From positions 622,501-686,500 of the forward strand of contig NZ_LROY01000001.1 of the NCBI RefSeq assembly GCF_001639145.1: DNA of 64,000 nucleotides, in the 5' to 3' direction. The DNA comes from Microbulbifer sp. Q7 (lineage in GTDB: Bacteria; Pseudomonadota; Gammaproteobacteria; Pseudomonadales; Cellvibrionaceae). Of this stretch, positions 40,403-50,044 are shown one piece after another. Made by a program: the position numbers and the translations under genes. Every line of letters begins with the position of its first letter. Position 1 is the first letter of the stretch. The notes below the pieces were generated by a model. It saw only the letters and a program-made list of their open reading frames with translations. It was not told the DNA's origin and searched no databases.

Positions 40403-40764
40403 AGGAGCCCCCAGCCGTATCGGCGGCGATGGCGCTTGGGTTGATACTGGGCGACCTTGAGCACGGCGGCGGCAACGCTTTTGCCGCTTTCGTCTGCGGT
40501 CACCTGAAAGCGAATATCCTCGGGGCTATTGACGTAGACGTTGAGGTCTTCGCTGTCCCCAAAGAAGCAGCGCACCAGGCCGCGGCCGACAATCGACAGG
40601 CAGTAACGGGCTTCGTCGTCCGCATCGAAATTCAGCCTTACTAGCACTCTGCACTGGTCCTCACTTTCATCGAGTGCGCACATGCTGGGTGTAACCCGTA
40701 ACTCTGCACCCGTTGTCAGGCCGGGCACCAGAGCAAGCAACAGCATCAGAACATTCAGCTTCAT
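40399..40764 (-). CDS. DUF3019 family periplasmic protein
   Basis: A 121-residue protein with a signal peptide (about residues 1-20) matching DUF3019, small secreted proteins often found next to mipA and a two-component pair. Four to five cysteines (MCALDESEDQC, YCLSIV, RCFF) suggest disulfides. The C-terminus is basic (KRHRRRYGW). It is sandwiched with a 2-base gap to mipA and a 4-base overlap with the regulator. The function is unknown; a role in sensing envelope stress is inference. Confidence 0.85.
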   Translation of the reverse strand: MKLNVLMLLLALVPGLTTGAELRVTPSMCALDESEDQCRVLVRLNFDADDEARYCLSIVGRGLVRCFFGDSEDLNVYVNSPEDIRFQVTADESGKSVAAAVLKVAQYQPKRHRRRYGWGLL

Positions 40765-40766
40765 GG

Positions 40767-41621
40767 TCAGTGCCCACTGCCAAATGAGTACTGGAGGCCT
40801 GCAAACCAGCTGAGTGTGTGCGGATTCTCGATAAAACGCAGGTTTCTTCCCGCTTCATCGTAATCGTTATAGCGCGCCGCCAGGCGCAGCTCCAGGTGCT
40901 TGCCCAGAGGGTAGGAAAAGTGCAGCCGCGCGTAGGTATCGGTGGCGTCGGCTGCCGGATATCTTTGCGCGTAGCGGCTGTAGAAGACCCCCGCTTCCTC
41001 TTCGGTGAACTGGTAGTAGTAGCTCACCAGGTCCATGTCTTTCTGGACCGCGCCAACGCCAAAGCCTACAGCGCCGCCAAACAGTGGGTACTGCTTATCG
41101 AAGCTCAAATGGGTTTCGCTGCCGTGGTGCACGTTGCTCAGGTCGTGGAACCAGGAGAAGGAAACGTCCACCCAGTCCGAAACCAGAGTCACACTGGGGC
41201 CGCCGACGAGGGAGACTTTGCGTTCCACATCTGCGGGGTCTGCGGCTTGGAACTGGGTCAGCCAACTGGTAATCAGGCCATTGCTGGCGGCATTGTTCTT
41301 GTCCAGCTGAAAGAAGAGTCCATCTTCATTGGGGCGCGCCACCAGGTCCAGGTAAACGCGCTCGTTTTCCAGCAGGCTATAGCCAACAGTCAGGTTACTT
41401 ACAAAGAAACGTTTTCCGTAGTAGCTGAAGGAAGGTAGTACATGGGTTTCGGCATCCTGCTTTCCGGCGATCGGGTTTTCCAGAAAACCGTAACCACCGG
41501 CCAGGCTGATCTTCCACTCATGTGTCGGCACAGCCGCCGGCTCGGCGGCCCGGGCTTGGGTAACACCCAAGGTAAGGGCACTGAGCAGAATCAGCGGGAG
41601 TAGTGTTGTACTTCTGATCAT
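40767..41621 (-). CDS. MipA/OmpV family outer-membrane protein
   Basis: A 284-residue MipA/OmpV protein. Family members are outer-membrane barrels that in E. coli scaffold murein-synthesising complexes. The signal peptide ends TQARA. The core is rich in amphipathic strands (ISLAGGYGFLENPIAGKQ, LPSFSYYGKRFFVSNLTVGYSLL) and ends LSWFAGLQYSFGSGH. It is the first gene of a four-gene operon with DUF3019, regulator and kinase, whose promoter lies between it and the divergent autotransporter. Confidence 0.9.
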   Translation of the reverse strand: MIRSTTLLPLILLSALTLGVTQARAAEPAAVPTHEWKISLAGGYGFLENPIAGKQDAETHVLPSFSYYGKRFFVSNLTVGYSLLENERVYLDLVARPNEDGLFFQLDKNNAASNGLITSWLTQFQAADPADVERKVSLVGGPSVTLVSDWVDVSFSWFHDLSNVHHGSETHLSFDKQYPLFGGAVGFGVGAVQKDMDLVSYYYQFTEEEAGVFYSRYAQRYPAADATDTYARLHFSYPLGKHLELRLAARYNDYDEAGRNLRFIENPHTLSWFAGLQYSFGSGH

Positions 41622-41712
41622 CTGTGGGCTGGGTCGGACGCTGTTATTGGTATCGTGCTGTTTGTATTTTGAACGTTTGTATCACAGCGTAACCAAGCGC
41701 TCCAGCGCCCTA

Positions 41713-41736
41713 CTGTAATCCTTACAATGTGTTACA
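41713..41736 (-). promoter_or_regulatory. Candidate response-regulator binding repeats
   Basis: Within CTGTAATCCTTACAATGTGT and the following bases, TTACA occurs twice as CTTACA (41721) and GTTACA (41731), exactly ten bases apart; GTAAT lies just before them. Tandem half-sites with one helical turn spacing are typical of OmpR-family regulators. The site lies about 95 bases upstream of mipA, facing the regulator operon, and also upstream of the divergent autotransporter. Binding by the encoded regulator is inferred. Confidence 0.4.
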
Positions 41737-41870
41737 AAACCGTATTTTCCGGATTAATTTTCGCCATATTGTGCGTTTGTCGAACAAATTGCCTGTGTGA
41801 ATTTCCAGACTTTTCAGTCAGGATTTGTCCGTCCTCCCCTTTCTAAAAAAGTTAATCGCACCACAGCCTG

Positions 41871-41900
41871 AAGCACCCGCCCCGTTCGGGGCGGGTGCTT
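41871..41900. other. 13-bp GC-rich hairpin in autotransporter leader
   Basis: AAGCACCCGCCCC and its exact complement pair around the tetraloop GTTC. It lies 143 bases upstream of the autotransporter ATG, on the 5' side of that gene. The T-tract after it is weak (TTTCGTTC), so it could be a weak attenuator, a processing site or the end of a short leader transcript. Confidence 0.6.
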
Positions 41901-42043
41901 TCGTTCGCGCACACGGCTGGTGCGCTTACAAACTGTTACGTGAAACTCTTGGAGTGCTTGATTCGCCCCGTGGTTTTATCGGTCGCTCAGAAACTTCCAA
42001 TAACAGCGTCAAACGCAACCACTCACCTTGGGGGAGAGAATCC

Positions 42044-45000
42044 ATGGCCGATAACAAAGGCTTTCCCAGCGCCCAGCGCCAGCTGACTTCAGCCGTTCGC
42101 AAGGCCCTGTTTACATCTGCGACCGTTGCCGCCATTGCGGCGGGTACGCCCGGTCATAACGCCTACGCCCAGCAGGCCGGCGCCTGCAACCCGATTTCTA
42201 CTGAGTTCACCAGTGGCACTGTTCAGTGCAGCGGCGAGTTCGATGAGACCATCCACTACGAGGTGAAAGACTTTACCGTTGTGAACGGTATTGAGGTCCC
42301 GAACGACATCCAGGTGGTGGTTGCGGAAGGTAGCACCGTCAGCGGTATCTCGGTGACCGCTGTGGCAGCAGAACCTGCCAGTATTGCAGCCGAGGGCTCG
42401 GTGATCATTGAGAACCACGGTGATGTGACCCAGTCCGGTGACAGCGACATCGCCATCGACCCGTCGTTCGTCAAGACCTACTACGATCGCGCCCTGCGTT
42501 TCCCGGGTGAACAGCGTGCCGGCCTCAACTTCACCGGCATGGTGCAGCTGGATGAGAACCGTGCTCCGATTACCGGTTCCGAGCAGTCTTTTGGTACCGA
42601 GGGTGTCGACGCCGACGATATGGCCGAATACATGGCCGGCCTGGGTTACGATCTCTCCAACACTGATTTCGGTGTGGGCCGAGAAGACCAGCTTGACGTG
42701 ATCGTGGCCGCCGAGGGCTCACTGGTGTTCGATGACGTGGCTGCGATCTCGGCCGAAACCGATGCTGGCTCCATTGCCATCGAGAATACTGGCGACCTGC
42801 GCCTGGGCAATGGCCTGTCAGTCGATTACTACACCTCCGTCACCACTTCTGACAGCGCGGGTAACCGCCATTGGGTGGATATCGATGGTGACGGCGAGGT
42901 CGACCTGCAGCTGTATTCCGATGCCGCCGAGGTATTCGTCAATGGCGATAAGCTGACCTCCCGCGCCTCCGTGGTGGGTATTGATGCGCAGAGTATCGCT
43001 GGCGATATCCAGATCGCGAACGATGGCAGCATCAATGCCGGTGACGTTGCCTACGGCATCCGCAGCCACACCGACTCCGGTGACATCACCATTAATAACA
43101 CTGGTGATATCGACCTGGGTGCTGACTCTGTGGGTATTGCTGCCAGCACTGCCGCCAACGCCGAGTTGGCGATGCAGTACGGCTACTCCGTCGACAACGG
43201 CGTAAGCTTTGATTCGGGTAACGCCTCTGCGTTCAAGTACAAAGCCCCTTCCTATACCCACACTAGTACCGAATATGTAGGCAAGATCTACAACGCCGAC
43301 GGCGTTGACAGCATCATCCAGATTGCGAACTCTGGCAGTATTACTGTGGGCGCTGGCGGTACCGGCATCCGGGCCGCCAACCCCTCCGGTGACGAGATCA
43401 TCATCGAAAATAGCGGTGACATCATTGTTGCTGCCGGCGCGGGCGGCGCGGGCATCCACGCTGATGCCACTGCCGGTTTCGAGAGTCAGTACACCGTTGA
43501 CTATGCCCAGACCCCGGGCTGCGGTGGCTTTTTCCGCCCCTGTGAGCCGCTCCCCTACGAAACCTATGTTGTACCGGGTGAGGGTGTTGAGGCTGGCGAT
43601 AGCTGGTATACCCATGACTTGAATGGTGATGGCGTGGACACGCCCACCAAGCATTACTACGCCCAGGATGTGAAAGAGGGGCGCGGCTACGTGGCCGACG
43701 TGGGCAATATCACCATCGTTAACAGCGGCACCATCGACATTTCTGCGGCCAGCGATGCCTCCGGTATTCACGCGGCCACCCTGGGCAGCACTGCAATCGA
43801 GAACAGCGGCCAGATCCTGGTGGGCAGCGACAGCACTGGCATCTCCTCCGCCGGCGCGGGTGAAACGCTGGTGCTGAACAGCGGCGATATCGCGCTGCAT
43901 GGTTCCGGCAGTGACGCCATCAATGTTAATGCCCTGATTCGCCACCGCCTGCTGGGCAATGACAGCATCACCCCCGAGGAGATCTACGGTGGCTTCAGCA
44001 ATGAGGAAGTCAATGCTGCCTATGCCGGCTTTGGCGGCCCGGTCACTGTCTACAACACGGGCAGCATTAGCGGTGACCAGTTGTTGTCCGAGGTGATCGA
44101 GACCAACGAGGATGGGGCATTCACTTCCAATCCCAACCTGGCACGCAGCACCGGCATCAACGTTTCGGCCACTGGCAGCAACCTGAAGGGTACTGATGTG
44201 CCTTTGGCCATGTACGGCGCCGAGACCATTGACGCACGCAATAAGCAGACCAGTGGTTCGATTTCATTCCGCGAGGAAATTGAATTCTTCGATACCAAGG
44301 TCGTCAACACCGGTGATATCGCCCTGGGCGACCTGTCCGAAGGCATCCGTGTCTCGGCCACCTATGGTGATGTGACCGTGATCAACAGCGGCTCCGTTTC
44401 CGTGGGTAATGGTTTTATCGGCGAGAGCGCTGGTAACTACTCACCCTTCCGCACGCATTCCCGCGCTATTGCCGCTGATCCGGGTGGCACCAGCTGGGCC
44501 AACAATACCGTCATCAATACCGCGGATGGCGTGGTCACCGCTGGTGATATCGGCCAAGGCCTGGTGGCGGACTCTGTCCATGGGGAATCCCTGGTGCTGA
44601 ATAACGGCACTGTAACCGTGGGCAGCGGTGCGACGATTGAGGCCGGTGAGACCCGTGAAACCGACTGGACTGTAAACGCCACCGGCATCCATTCAAGCAC
44701 GGTACTGGGGTTAGACGCATACGCCGGAGCCGTGAACAACGGTACCGTGACTACGGGTGACAAGTCCTTTGGTATGCTGGTGAGCAATGCCACCAGCCCG
44801 GCCTTCTTCACCGAGGTTTTTGACCACAACTACACTGCCCTGGCGGTGAATACCGGCAGTATCACCAGCGGTGATAACAGTGCCGGTATTGCCATTGCCG
44901 GCGCCTCCAACTTCGCACAGAACACTGGCGACATCACTATCGGTAGCGGTCCGCTATACAGTCTCTCCGATACCTCCGGTTCTGCGGCGATGATGAACCT

Positions 45001-47089
45001 TGGTAGTGTTGATACAAGCCTTTACTCCGTACTGGTGAACGATGGCAGCATCACCACCGGCGACATGACTTCCGGTATCGATGCCACCGGTTTTGTGCTG
45101 TCTGTGGCCGCGCAGGGTGAAAACGGTCAGATGGTGACCGGGGATGACACCTACGGTATGCGCTCCATTGGCTACATCCAAGGCATCACCCAGAACGCCG
45201 GCACTATTCAGACTGGCGACAACAGCACCGGCATGCGCACGTATGCGATCTATGCCCAGAGCATCAATTCCGGTGACATCAATGTGGGCAACGATTCCAC
45301 CGGTATCAGCGTTGTGGGTGCCGCCACTTATGTGCGCAACAGCGGTGACATCCACACCGGCGCCAACAGCACCGGAATCGATGTTTTCTCGGGGGGTGCC
45401 CCGACGGTGGTCGTCAACACTGGCAGCATCACTACCGGCACCAACGGAGTAGCGCTGGAAGTGTTTGGCCAGGATTACCTGAATCTGCAAACTGGCCAGG
45501 TGGTTCCGAACCTGATCTTCAACGCCGGTAACATCACCGGCTCCATCATCACTGGTGACAGCGACGATATTCTGCGCAATGGCTTCCGCTATGACAGCAG
45601 CGGCATCATCGCCGGTGTTGGCAAGATCACCCTGAGCGATGCGACCATCGACATGGGTGCCGGCCGTAACACCTTCATCAACGAAGCGGGTGATATCGTC
45701 TTCTCCGGCGACAGTGCGATCGAGCTGGGTGCGCAGGGTGCCATGGTCAATTATTCCGGCGGCGCCAACTACGTCACCATCTCCAGCCTGGATAACCAGG
45801 TGGGCGATAGCCTGACCATCAACGGCGATGTGACCTTCGCCAATTTCCAGAGCACAGGTGCGTTGTTGCTGGTGGACGTCAGCTCTACGGTCAGCGACAG
45901 CATCACCATCAATGGTGACCTGAGCGCGGTGGATGTGGTGAACCAGGCGGGTGACACCCAGACCAGCGGTCTGCGTGTTGCGATGAACGTGACCGACCAG
46001 AGCAAGGGTGCGCAGACCACCGATGCGATCCTCACCGTGAACGGCAACCAGGATGTGGACAGCGTATCCCTGGCCGCACTGGGCGGTGACTTTGCCGATA
46101 CCATCCTCGAAGCAAAAATGCAGCAGGACGGTAACGGCAACTGGGTAATCGCCTACACCGCCGGTCTGTCCGACCTCGGTACGGCTGCAAGCTCTGTTTC
46201 ACATCTGGCCGAGAGCTTCTGGGCCCGCTCCGCGTCCGTGTTCCTGGACAGTGAGCGCGGTGCCAACCGCGGTGAAAGCAGTCGCGTGGAAGGTTTGCAG
46301 GTCTGGTCCAGTGTTTTTCACAGTGATAGCGACATCGAAAGCAAGGGCGAAATCGCTGCTCAGGACCTGAGCTTTACCCAGCTACTGAGCAGCCAGATGG
46401 CCGGCGCCACTTACTCCACCAAACTGGGCAGCACCTGGTTGTCTATCAGCCCGATGGTGGGTAAAGGCTACGCAGACGGCAATCAGTTGGCGCAGCAGTC
46501 GAGTGCTTCCCTGGATACCGAAACCTTCGCACTGAATGGCTCTCTGAGCATGGGTGACTTCTACGCGAGCGCCATGGTTCAGCAGGTGGACTTCGATGCA
46601 CGCGTCCGGGCCTACGACTCCGCCGCGATGACCTCCGGTAAGGCAAAAGGTTATAGCCTCGAAGGTGGCTGGACCTACCTGATGGACTCCGGTGTCGCTA
46701 TGACCTCGTTTGCCCAGTGGAGCGATGTGAAGTCTGAAATCGATGGCTTCACCTCTTCCGACGGCAACTTTGACTATGCCTACAACCTTGGCAGCACAGA
46801 GACGACCCGTCTTGGCCTGAGCATGCGCAAGTCCTTCAAGCTAAGTGAAGGTTTTGCCATGCCTTACGCCACCTTCAGCATTGCCGACAGCAATAACCAC
46901 AGTGTGCACGACCTGCACGCCAATGGTGTTGTGTTCAACAGCGATGTGTCCGGCACCGGCTTCAATATCGACTTCGGTGTGGACGGTAAGTACAAGCTGT
47001 GGTCCATCAAGAGTGGACTTGGCGTGCACAGCGGTGACACCGACAAAAACGGCTTGAGCGGGCACTTTGCCATCTCTCGCAGCCTGTAA
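42044..47089 (+). CDS. Giant autotransporter with repeat-rich passenger
   Basis: A 1,681-residue type V secretion protein. A long signal peptide (about 45 residues, ending AYAQQ) is followed by a passenger of about 1,370 residues with dozens of short beta-helix-like repeats. They alternate NSGDI/NTGSI with GD-S-GI motifs (GDNSTGM, GDNSAGI, GNDSTGI, GANSTGI). The last roughly 265 residues form the translocator barrel (from RVEGLQVWSSVF) and end SRSL, not the usual Phe. GGGGAGAG at 42031-42038 supports ATG 42044; the longer open frame to 41825 is not supported. It is probably a surface or cleaved adhesin or binding protein. It is followed by a TonB receptor, an S9 peptidase and a TonB-C protein on the same strand. 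Confidence 0.9.
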   Translation: MADNKGFPSAQRQLTSAVRKALFTSATVAAIAAGTPGHNAYAQQAGACNPISTEFTSGTVQCSGEFDETIHYEVKDFTVVNGIEVPNDIQVVVAEGSTVSGISVTAVAAEPASIAAEGSVIIENHGDVTQSGDSDIAIDPSFVKTYYDRALRFPGEQRAGLNFTGMVQLDENRAPITGSEQSFGTEGVDADDMAEYMAGLGYDLSNTDFGVGREDQLDVIVAAEGSLVFDDVAAISAETDAGSIAIENTGDLRLGNGLSVDYYTSVTTSDSAGNRHWVDIDGDGEVDLQLYSDAAEVFVNGDKLTSRASVVGIDAQSIAGDIQIANDGSINAGDVAYGIRSHTDSGDITINNTGDIDLGADSVGIAASTAANAELAMQYGYSVDNGVSFDSGNASAFKYKAPSYTHTSTEYVGKIYNADGVDSIIQIANSGSITVGAGGTGIRAANPSGDEIIIENSGDIIVAAGAGGAGIHADATAGFESQYTVDYAQTPGCGGFFRPCEPLPYETYVVPGEGVEAGDSWYTHDLNGDGVDTPTKHYYAQDVKEGRGYVADVGNITIVNSGTIDISAASDASGIHAATLGSTAIENSGQILVGSDSTGISSAGAGETLVLNSGDIALHGSGSDAINVNALIRHRLLGNDSITPEEIYGGFSNEEVNAAYAGFGGPVTVYNTGSISGDQLLSEVIETNEDGAFTSNPNLARSTGINVSATGSNLKGTDVPLAMYGAETIDARNKQTSGSISFREEIEFFDTKVVNTGDIALGDLSEGIRVSATYGDVTVINSGSVSVGNGFIGESAGNYSPFRTHSRAIAADPGGTSWANNTVINTADGVVTAGDIGQGLVADSVHGESLVLNNGTVTVGSGATIEAGETRETDWTVNATGIHSSTVLGLDAYAGAVNNGTVTTGDKSFGMLVSNATSPAFFTEVFDHNYTALAVNTGSITSGDNSAGIAIAGASNFAQNTGDITIGSGPLYSLSDTSGSAAMMNLGSVDTSLYSVLVNDGSITTGDMTSGIDATGFVLSVAAQGENGQMVTGDDTYGMRSIGYIQGITQNAGTIQTGDNSTGMRTYAIYAQSINSGDINVGNDSTGISVVGAATYVRNSGDIHTGANSTGIDVFSGGAPTVVVNTGSITTGTNGVALEVFGQDYLNLQTGQVVPNLIFNAGNITGSIITGDSDDILRNGFRYDSSGIIAGVGKITLSDATIDMGAGRNTFINEAGDIVFSGDSAIELGAQGAMVNYSGGANYVTISSLDNQVGDSLTINGDVTFANFQSTGALLLVDVSSTVSDSITINGDLSAVDVVNQAGDTQTSGLRVAMNVTDQSKGAQTTDAILTVNGNQDVDSVSLAALGGDFADTILEAKMQQDGNGNWVIAYTAGLSDLGTAASSVSHLAESFWARSASVFLDSERGANRGESSRVEGLQVWSSVFHSDSDIESKGEIAAQDLSFTQLLSSQMAGATYSTKLGSTWLSISPMVGKGYADGNQLAQQSSASLDTETFALNGSLSMGDFYASAMVQQVDFDARVRAYDSAAMTSGKAKGYSLEGGWTYLMDSGVAMTSFAQWSDVKSEIDGFTSSDGNFDYAYNLGSTETTRLGLSMRKSFKLSEGFAMPYATFSIADSNNHSVHDLHANGVVFNSDVSGTGFNIDFGVDGKYKLWSIKSGLGVHSGDTDKNGLSGHFAISRSL

Positions 47090-47110
47090 TCCCACAGCTA
47101 ATCGTTGCAC

Positions 47111-47136
47111 TACGGGGGGCGCCGGGCGCCCCCGTA
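47111..47136 (+). other. Strong hairpin between autotransporter and TonB receptor
   Basis: TACGGGGGGCGC pairs with GCGCCCCCGTA with one bulge. No T-tract follows, so it may be a transcript stabiliser or a partial terminator that lowers expression of the downstream genes. Confidence 0.55.
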
Positions 47137-47185
47137 TCCGGTAAGTCAAAGAATTCGCATGGGCTAGCGCCCACAGGAATTGAAT

Positions 47186-49975
47186 ATGTTTGAGAAAAAG
47201 AGACTCTCGCTTTGCGTAGCGGCGGTGCTCGGGCTGGCGGTCGCCATGCCGCTGCACGCCCAAGAGGCTGCTGCCGACCAGCAGAAAGCCGAAAGCGGAA
47301 AAGAAGAGAAAAAAGAGCAGCGCTCCGGCAAGGTACAGAATGCGGAAGAGGGCCTGATCGTACGCGGTTCTGAGGCAATCGAAACCGTGGTGGTCACGGG
47401 CTCGTTGATCCCGCGCAGCACCTTCGACGGTCCCGATCCCATGACCGTGATCGACGAAGAGGATATGAAAAAGCGCGGCCTGACGACCGTTGCTGAGGTC
47501 ATTGATTCGATGGCGGCTAACAACGGCTATACCGAAGGTAGCTCCGGCAACCTGCTTTCCGGCTTCACCGTTGGCGCCAGCGAAGCGAACCTGCGCGGCC
47601 TCGGTTCCGGTCGCACTCTGGTGCTGGTCAATGGCCGGCGCATCGCGGATTACCCGCTGCCATTTGGTGGCGAGCAGAACGGCGCGGATCTGGGGACCAT
47701 TCCGGGTACGGCCATGTCCCGTGTGGAAGTGCTCACCGGTAGCGCGTCTGCAATCTACGGCTCCGACGCTGTGGGTGGTGTAATCAATGTCATCACCAAG
47801 CGCGATATGGAGCAGACTCTGGTCACTGCCAATGTCGGCGCGTTTGAAGATGGCTACGGCTTTAACAAGGATCTCTCGTTCGTTACCGGTAAGGCCTTCG
47901 AGCGCGGCTCTGTTACCGTCAGTCTGGAGCAGCGTACCGCCAACGCCATTTCTGCCGACGAGGTGGAATATCTGGATGACCGTCGTTTCCAGGTTACCGG
48001 TATCGGTGCCAATATTCAGGATTTCGAGAACGGTTACACCGGTGCAGTTTCCCCCCTGGGCTACAGCTGTGAAGAAAACGGCCTGATCACCACCGAGACT
48101 TTCAGCGAAGATGGTGCCACCCGTTGTAACTTCGATGCCTCCCGCGGTATTGCCATGAGTTCGGATCTGGATCGGACCTCGGCATTTGTCGATGGTCGCT
48201 ATCAGTTCACCGACAACATCCAGGGCTTCGCTACTGTCCTGATGTCCAAGCAGGATGTCGGTAGCTCGGTGAGCGCGTCAAACTGGAGCGGTCGTGTGAT
48301 CAACGCCGACTTTACCAAGGCCGTCGATATCGGCCGCTCCTTTTCCCATGACCTGGGTTACACCACCTCGTCCTACGACCAGGAAATGTGGACCCTGATG
48401 ATGGGCCTGGAAGGTGAGGTAGAACTGGGGGATAACACTTGGAGCTGGGACGTCGGTTATTCCAAGGCCCGCTACAACATGACTCAGCAATACGGTGCCA
48501 TCCGCGAGGAAGTACTGCGCGAATGGTTTATGGACGGTGCCAGCGAAGTCAACGAGCTGGCACCGAATATCTACCAGGTCGACAACAGCTTCTTTGAGAG
48601 TCAACTGGTCGACAACATTTTCCGCGATGCCTCTGTGGATCGCGATGCGCTGATGGGCAAGGCGACCACCTTTGCCAGCTCCAGTGCGGACTCCATCAGC
48701 TTCAAGGTGGTAGGCGAGCTGAGCGATTTCGGTGTGCTGTACAACCCGGTGACCATGGCAATCGTCACTGACTGGGCGAGCCAGTCTACCGCGATCAACC
48801 CGGACGAACGCTCACTGAACCTGGATGGCAACGGCTGGCTCAACGTCGGTGCCATTGAGGCGGGCGGCAGCCGCGACCGCAGCGCGATCGGGGCCGAGTT
48901 CCTGATCCCGGTGGTGGAAGATCTGGAGCTGACCTTTGCCACGCGTATGGATCGTTACGACGACTCCACCGCGATTGGCGGCCGCAACACCTCCTCGCTG
49001 AAGTTTCTATACAGCCCGTTCGACACGCTGAAGTTCCGCGGCAGCTACGCGCAGACCTTCCGCGCACCGGATATGTTCAATATCTACGGTGAGTCCACTG
49101 GCTATCAGGTAGTGACCGATTTACTTGGCGGCGACTGTTTTGACGGTGAGAACTTCACCGGTGCCTGCCCGTCGTACAACGTGGTCTCTACCCGCCGCGG
49201 CCGCGACGACCTGGAAGAGGAAAGCGGTAAGGATATGGGGCTGGGTCTGATCTTCACCCCGACCAACAACGTCAACGTGGCGCTGGACTGGTACAAGGTT
49301 CGCCTGAACGATCTGGTAGTGACCGAGAGCGCCTTTGGCCTGATGGAAACCGAGTGGCGCTGTGCTTCTGGCACGCTGCAGGACAGTAGCCGCCTGTGTG
49401 AGGACGTCAGCAACCGTGTGGTTCGCGATGCGACCGGACGTGTAGAGAGCATCATTATCGAGCCGCAAAACAATGCCTACACCGAGCTGCAGGGGTTGGA
49501 TGCCACCGTCAATGCAACGTTCGATTCGGTACAGTACGGCAATTTTGGTGTGCAGTTGAAGTACGTTAATACCCTGTCCTATGACTGGCTGCAGTTCGAA
49601 GGCGATGCGCCGATCGACATGAGCAGTGGCCTGCCGGGTCAGTCGGTGCCCTCCACCCGCACCAATATGACGTTCAGCTGGAGTAACCCGCTGACCGCAT
49701 TTGAAACGGTGGGCGCGGCACTGTTCATCCAGCGCCAGGGACGCGTGAACAACTTCACCGGTACCAACGCAATGGAGCCTCATTACACGGCGAACCTGAG
49801 TGCGTTCTACCAGGCGAGTGCGCGTCTGAACATGGGCCTGACGGTACAGAACCTGACCAAGGCTATGCCTACCACAGACAGCAGCAGCCCGCGCTGGCCG
49901 TACTACTGGAGTCACCTGCAGAGCCCGCTGGGACGCAGCGTGAACGTTTCTTTCAGTTACTTCCTGAGTAACTGA
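47186..49975 (+). CDS. TonB-dependent outer-membrane receptor
   Basis: A 929-residue TonB-dependent receptor. A signal peptide ending PLHAQ is followed by a Lys/Glu-rich linker (KAESGKEEKKEQ), a TonB-box-like ETVVVTGSLI and a plug with RGLGSGRTLVLVNGRRIADYP and GSASAIYGSDAVGGVINVITK. The barrel ends VSFSYFLSN. AGGA seven bases upstream supports ATG 47186. This receptor resembles the first one (4085-6967) in style. Its neighbours, an S9 peptidase and a TonB-C protein, suggest peptide import; this is inference. Confidence 0.93.
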   Translation: MFEKKRLSLCVAAVLGLAVAMPLHAQEAAADQQKAESGKEEKKEQRSGKVQNAEEGLIVRGSEAIETVVVTGSLIPRSTFDGPDPMTVIDEEDMKKRGLTTVAEVIDSMAANNGYTEGSSGNLLSGFTVGASEANLRGLGSGRTLVLVNGRRIADYPLPFGGEQNGADLGTIPGTAMSRVEVLTGSASAIYGSDAVGGVINVITKRDMEQTLVTANVGAFEDGYGFNKDLSFVTGKAFERGSVTVSLEQRTANAISADEVEYLDDRRFQVTGIGANIQDFENGYTGAVSPLGYSCEENGLITTETFSEDGATRCNFDASRGIAMSSDLDRTSAFVDGRYQFTDNIQGFATVLMSKQDVGSSVSASNWSGRVINADFTKAVDIGRSFSHDLGYTTSSYDQEMWTLMMGLEGEVELGDNTWSWDVGYSKARYNMTQQYGAIREEVLREWFMDGASEVNELAPNIYQVDNSFFESQLVDNIFRDASVDRDALMGKATTFASSSADSISFKVVGELSDFGVLYNPVTMAIVTDWASQSTAINPDERSLNLDGNGWLNVGAIEAGGSRDRSAIGAEFLIPVVEDLELTFATRMDRYDDSTAIGGRNTSSLKFLYSPFDTLKFRGSYAQTFRAPDMFNIYGESTGYQVVTDLLGGDCFDGENFTGACPSYNVVSTRRGRDDLEEESGKDMGLGLIFTPTNNVNVALDWYKVRLNDLVVTESAFGLMETEWRCASGTLQDSSRLCEDVSNRVVRDATGRVESIIIEPQNNAYTELQGLDATVNATFDSVQYGNFGVQLKYVNTLSYDWLQFEGDAPIDMSSGLPGQSVPSTRTNMTFSWSNPLTAFETVGAALFIQRQGRVNNFTGTNAMEPHYTANLSAFYQASARLNMGLTVQNLTKAMPTTDSSSPRWPYYWSHLQSPLGRSVNVSFSYFLSN

Positions 49976-50044
49976 GTTCCTGTTGAGGTGTCGGCCGGTG
50001 TCCGGCAATTTAGTTTGTCAGGCGCCGGCCACAGGAGTTAAGCG

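Larger units (their letters stand above)
41622..42043. other. Divergent region, mipA / autotransporter
   Basis: Besides the direct repeats (41713-41736) and the strong hairpin (41871-41900), no gene is supported. An open frame from 41825 runs into the autotransporter, but it crosses the hairpin and lacks a ribosome site, so the region is read as a leader. Confidence 0.5.

Noticed and set aside
41825..42043. Upstream extension of the autotransporter frame
   Set aside because: It crosses a strong hairpin, has no ribosome site, and would hide a normal signal peptide behind 73 residues.
43000..46000. Possible CRISPR-like or satellite repeat array
   Set aside because: The similarity is at the protein level with irregular spacing and continuous coding sense; no constant repeats and spacers are seen.
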